Position numbers and translations under genes: made by a program. Below are positions 45,120-64,000 of a stretch of DNA of 64,000 nucleotides, piece after piece. The stretch comes from Amoebidium appalachense (Eukaryota > Ichthyosporea): contig CAVNZM010000016.1 of the NCBI GenBank assembly GCA_963693365.1, positions 2,356,001 to 2,420,000 on the forward strand, in the 5' to 3' direction. Positions within the stretch are counted from its first letter, which is position 1. The number at the start of each line of letters is the position of its first letter. The notes beneath the pieces are model-generated. The model saw nothing but the letters and a program-made list of their open reading frames with translations, made no database searches and was not told where the DNA came from.

Positions 45120-46390
45120 TGGTGCAACCGTGACGTCTCAGGTTAACGTTGGTGGCCCCAACATAACATTCCCCCTTGAATCCCCCCCTCCCCCCCCCCC
45201 CCCCCCCCCTCCCTCCCTCCTCCCCCTCTCCCCGGCCTCCACGGCTTTTTTTTGGGGAAAAAAAATAACTATAGTAATCATTATTTAAGTCACTGGGCAC
45301 AGGACCATGCTTCTATTTCGCGGGCGGCCCAAATATCATGTCCGGATACGTAAGTCACAAGGGACAAACACAGTCCCGAGTACAGATGCCGTCCGCCATT
45401 AAGAAGCCCCCCCCTCCCCCCCTTCAAAACGTGGTCGCGGTGGATATTCTTAAAGTTTTTGCATGGCCGCTATCATATTATTAAATGGCACGGGACCCCC
45501 CCGGGGGGAAAGGGGGGTTGAGAGAGAGGGGGGGGAGGGGGAGGGGCGGGGAGGGGAGGAGGGAGGAGAAGGGGGAGGGGGGAGGGGGGGGAGACCTATT
45601 AGGGTGGGGAGGGTTGGGCATGGCGTGTGTGTTTTGAGGGGGGAGGGGGGCGGGGGGAGGGAGGAAGGGAGAGAGGGGGGGGGGGGGGGGGGGGGGGGGG
45701 GGAGAGGAAGGGCGGGGGGGGGGGGGGGGGGGGGGGCGGCAACAGTGTATGCATCGATCCAGCAGGGTTCATTATTATTATGATTATACGCCAGTCCGCT
45801 ATTATTAAAGAATATCCCAAAATCTGTCTGTGGTGCATATTTAAAAAAAAAAAAGAAAAACGGATCCGGACTTGGCCGCTAGCGTATTCTTATTGGCAGC
45901 CCGGGTATTCTTAATGGCGGGCGGTATCTGTATGCCGGATTTCGCCGACAGGTAATTTAATCAGTTCTCAAGAGGGGCCGCATGCACGTACTCATCGGCA
46001 ACCCCCCCGGGATGGCACGGAGTCTCACGAGCATGTCCGGTACTGCACGGCAACACCATATCCATGATATCATGCCTGAGATAAATAGTGCGGAAACCGC
46101 TAGTATATATGCACTGGCCATTAACTTGAAGTGAGACTTTCTCCACTTGAACTCAAGGCGCCAGCGGCTTAGTGCCCACTAATTGCAAGCCCGGGCCCGG
46201 GCCAGGTTTCGTGCACCATGGCATTATTTTCAGACTTTTGAGTACCATATGCATGCCGTTCTTAAAATGCGTGTGATTATATAATCGGGCGCCTGGCTGG
46301 CTTAAAACGAGTTTTCATGTCTGCGGACAAGGGTGTGTGGGTTGCCATGGGTGAAGGGAGAAGAGAGAGCTGTGCCCTGGGTGTATGTAC

Positions 46391-46433
<43 letters not shown>

Positions 46434-46438
46434 CGTGT

Positions 46439-46506
<68 letters not shown>

Positions 46507-46550
46507 ACGTGTACCGTAGTGTGTGTGTGTGTGTGTGTGGGGGGGGGGGG

Positions 46551-46608
<58 letters not shown>

Positions 46609-46980
46609 GAGGGGGGGGGGGGGGGGGGGGGATTGCAGCGTGACTTTTGAACCACGGGTCTTCCTTTGTGTGCTATAATCGGGCGCGGCACCTGACCCAA
46701 AAAATCTTCGAAGTTCACGTCTACTTACCAGAATGCACGTGTTAAACCTGCCAATGCTATGAGATTTGAAGCAACCGACCAGTGCACCACTCGAAACATA
46801 CCTCATTATTTAAATTCTATTATCAGTAACTTTAAAGTATGGATGCATAGGGCCTTTTGAGTTCGAATTGAAGACGTACTCATATGATCAGGTGGCACCT
46901 TTTGTGTTACAGTAGCGATTGTGTACCAGCATCCAATATAACGATTCGAAACAAAGCTACGCGTCAGAAAGGGAATCTAT
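45120..46980. other. No supported gene; G-rich and (TG)n/(GA)n repeats
   Basis: Poly(G) at 45677-45737, (TG)n 46391-46506 and (GA)n 46552-46606. Short open frames (for example minus 45961-46146) have no recognisable family. Confidence 0.5.
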
Positions 46981-47034
46981 ATACAGGATTCTCCCCCCCC
47001 CCCCCCCTGGAAAAAACACCCCAAAAAGGGGGTG

Positions 47035-47145
<111 letters not shown>

Positions 47146-47184
47146 TGCGTGCGTGCGTGCGTGCGTGTGTGTGCGTGTGTGTGT

Positions 47185-47231
<47 letters not shown>

Positions 47232-47342
47232 GCGTGTGTGTGTGCGCGTATGTGTGGAAGGGGGGGGCGGCGCGGGAGGGAGGAGTACAGCATCAAACCC
47301 ATAAGATATGAGGGCTGAATGTTTTTCTTTTTTTTTTTTTTC

Positions 47343-47373
<31 letters not shown>

Positions 47374-47460
47374 GTAAACACATTCCGAAGAACTTGAGAA
47401 AACAAGTGGGGCCGGAGACTCTCTAATACAGGTCATGTGACCTACGAGCCGTATGATTGG

Positions 47461-63911
<16,451 letters not shown>

Positions 63912-64000
63912 CTGTGTGTAAAAAAAAAAAAAAAAAAGAGCACACACACGGACTCCGGAGGGGGGGAGGGGGGGGAGGGGGGAGGGGGGGATAGGGGGAG

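Noticed and set aside
45961-46146. Minus-strand 61-residue frame as a gene
   Set aside because: Starts with a non-ATG codon and has no recognisable motif; length is within chance expectation.

Overview
This window is eukaryotic nuclear DNA. Protein-coding sequence is split into short exons with GT..AG borders. There are AP-endonuclease-type non-LTR retrotransposons, a THAP-domain transposase remnant and a WD40/TPR protein of the CUL4-adaptor class. Very long homopolymer C/G runs and (CA)n, (GA)n and (AGGG)n microsatellites fill the introns. Gene content fits an animal or a unicellular relative of animals, but the sequence alone does not fix the lineage. No rRNA, tRNA, CRISPR or prokaryotic feature was seen.

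Layout. (1) 0-16 kb, + strand: one gene model with four consecutive 99-bp exons, each encoding exactly one 33-residue ankyrin repeat. A split degenerate repeat, C2H2-type zinc-finger exons, an acidic exon and a terminal exon with a TGA stop follow. Splice phases agree along most of the chain. (2) 16-25 kb: microsatellites and mobile DNA, including LINE copies and a candidate TIR element (about 21.29-25.0 kb) into which two retrotransposons have inserted. (3) 25-36 kb: two intronless, oppositely oriented paralogous zinc-finger genes (25.7-27.0 kb + and 34.4-35.8 kb -) around a diverged copy of part of the first gene's locus, itself interrupted by a LINE. (4) 36-45 kb: a THAP/DDE transposase remnant, a broken XPG/FEN1-type nuclease gene and the longest LINE copy (EN plus RT). 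(5) 47-64 kb, - strand: most of a WDTC1/DCAF9-like gene (WD40-TPR-acidic linker-WD40), 5'-incomplete at the window edge. Exon phases are consistent from exon to exon over about 63.8-50.4 kb.

Most notable observations. The WDTC1-like gene carries two tandem 113-bp exons that encode alternative versions of the same WD-repeat segment, with identical phases; including both or neither breaks the frame, which is the signature of mutually exclusive splicing. Intron ends are built from simple repeats: poly(C) starts within about 30 nt of roughly 17 of 29 inferred 5' splice sites, and many 3' splice sites are the end of a (CA)n tract read as CACAG. A dispersed family of about 130-270 bp ends repeatedly in GCATTCAA followed by poly(C). 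A LINE family carries a (CA)n tract in its 3' UTR and so can seed microsatellites. An intronic minisatellite of about 25 bp repeats a near-copy of the adjacent real 3' splice site.

All exon calls come from reading frame, phase continuity, splice borders and remembered family resemblance; no alignment or expression data were available.
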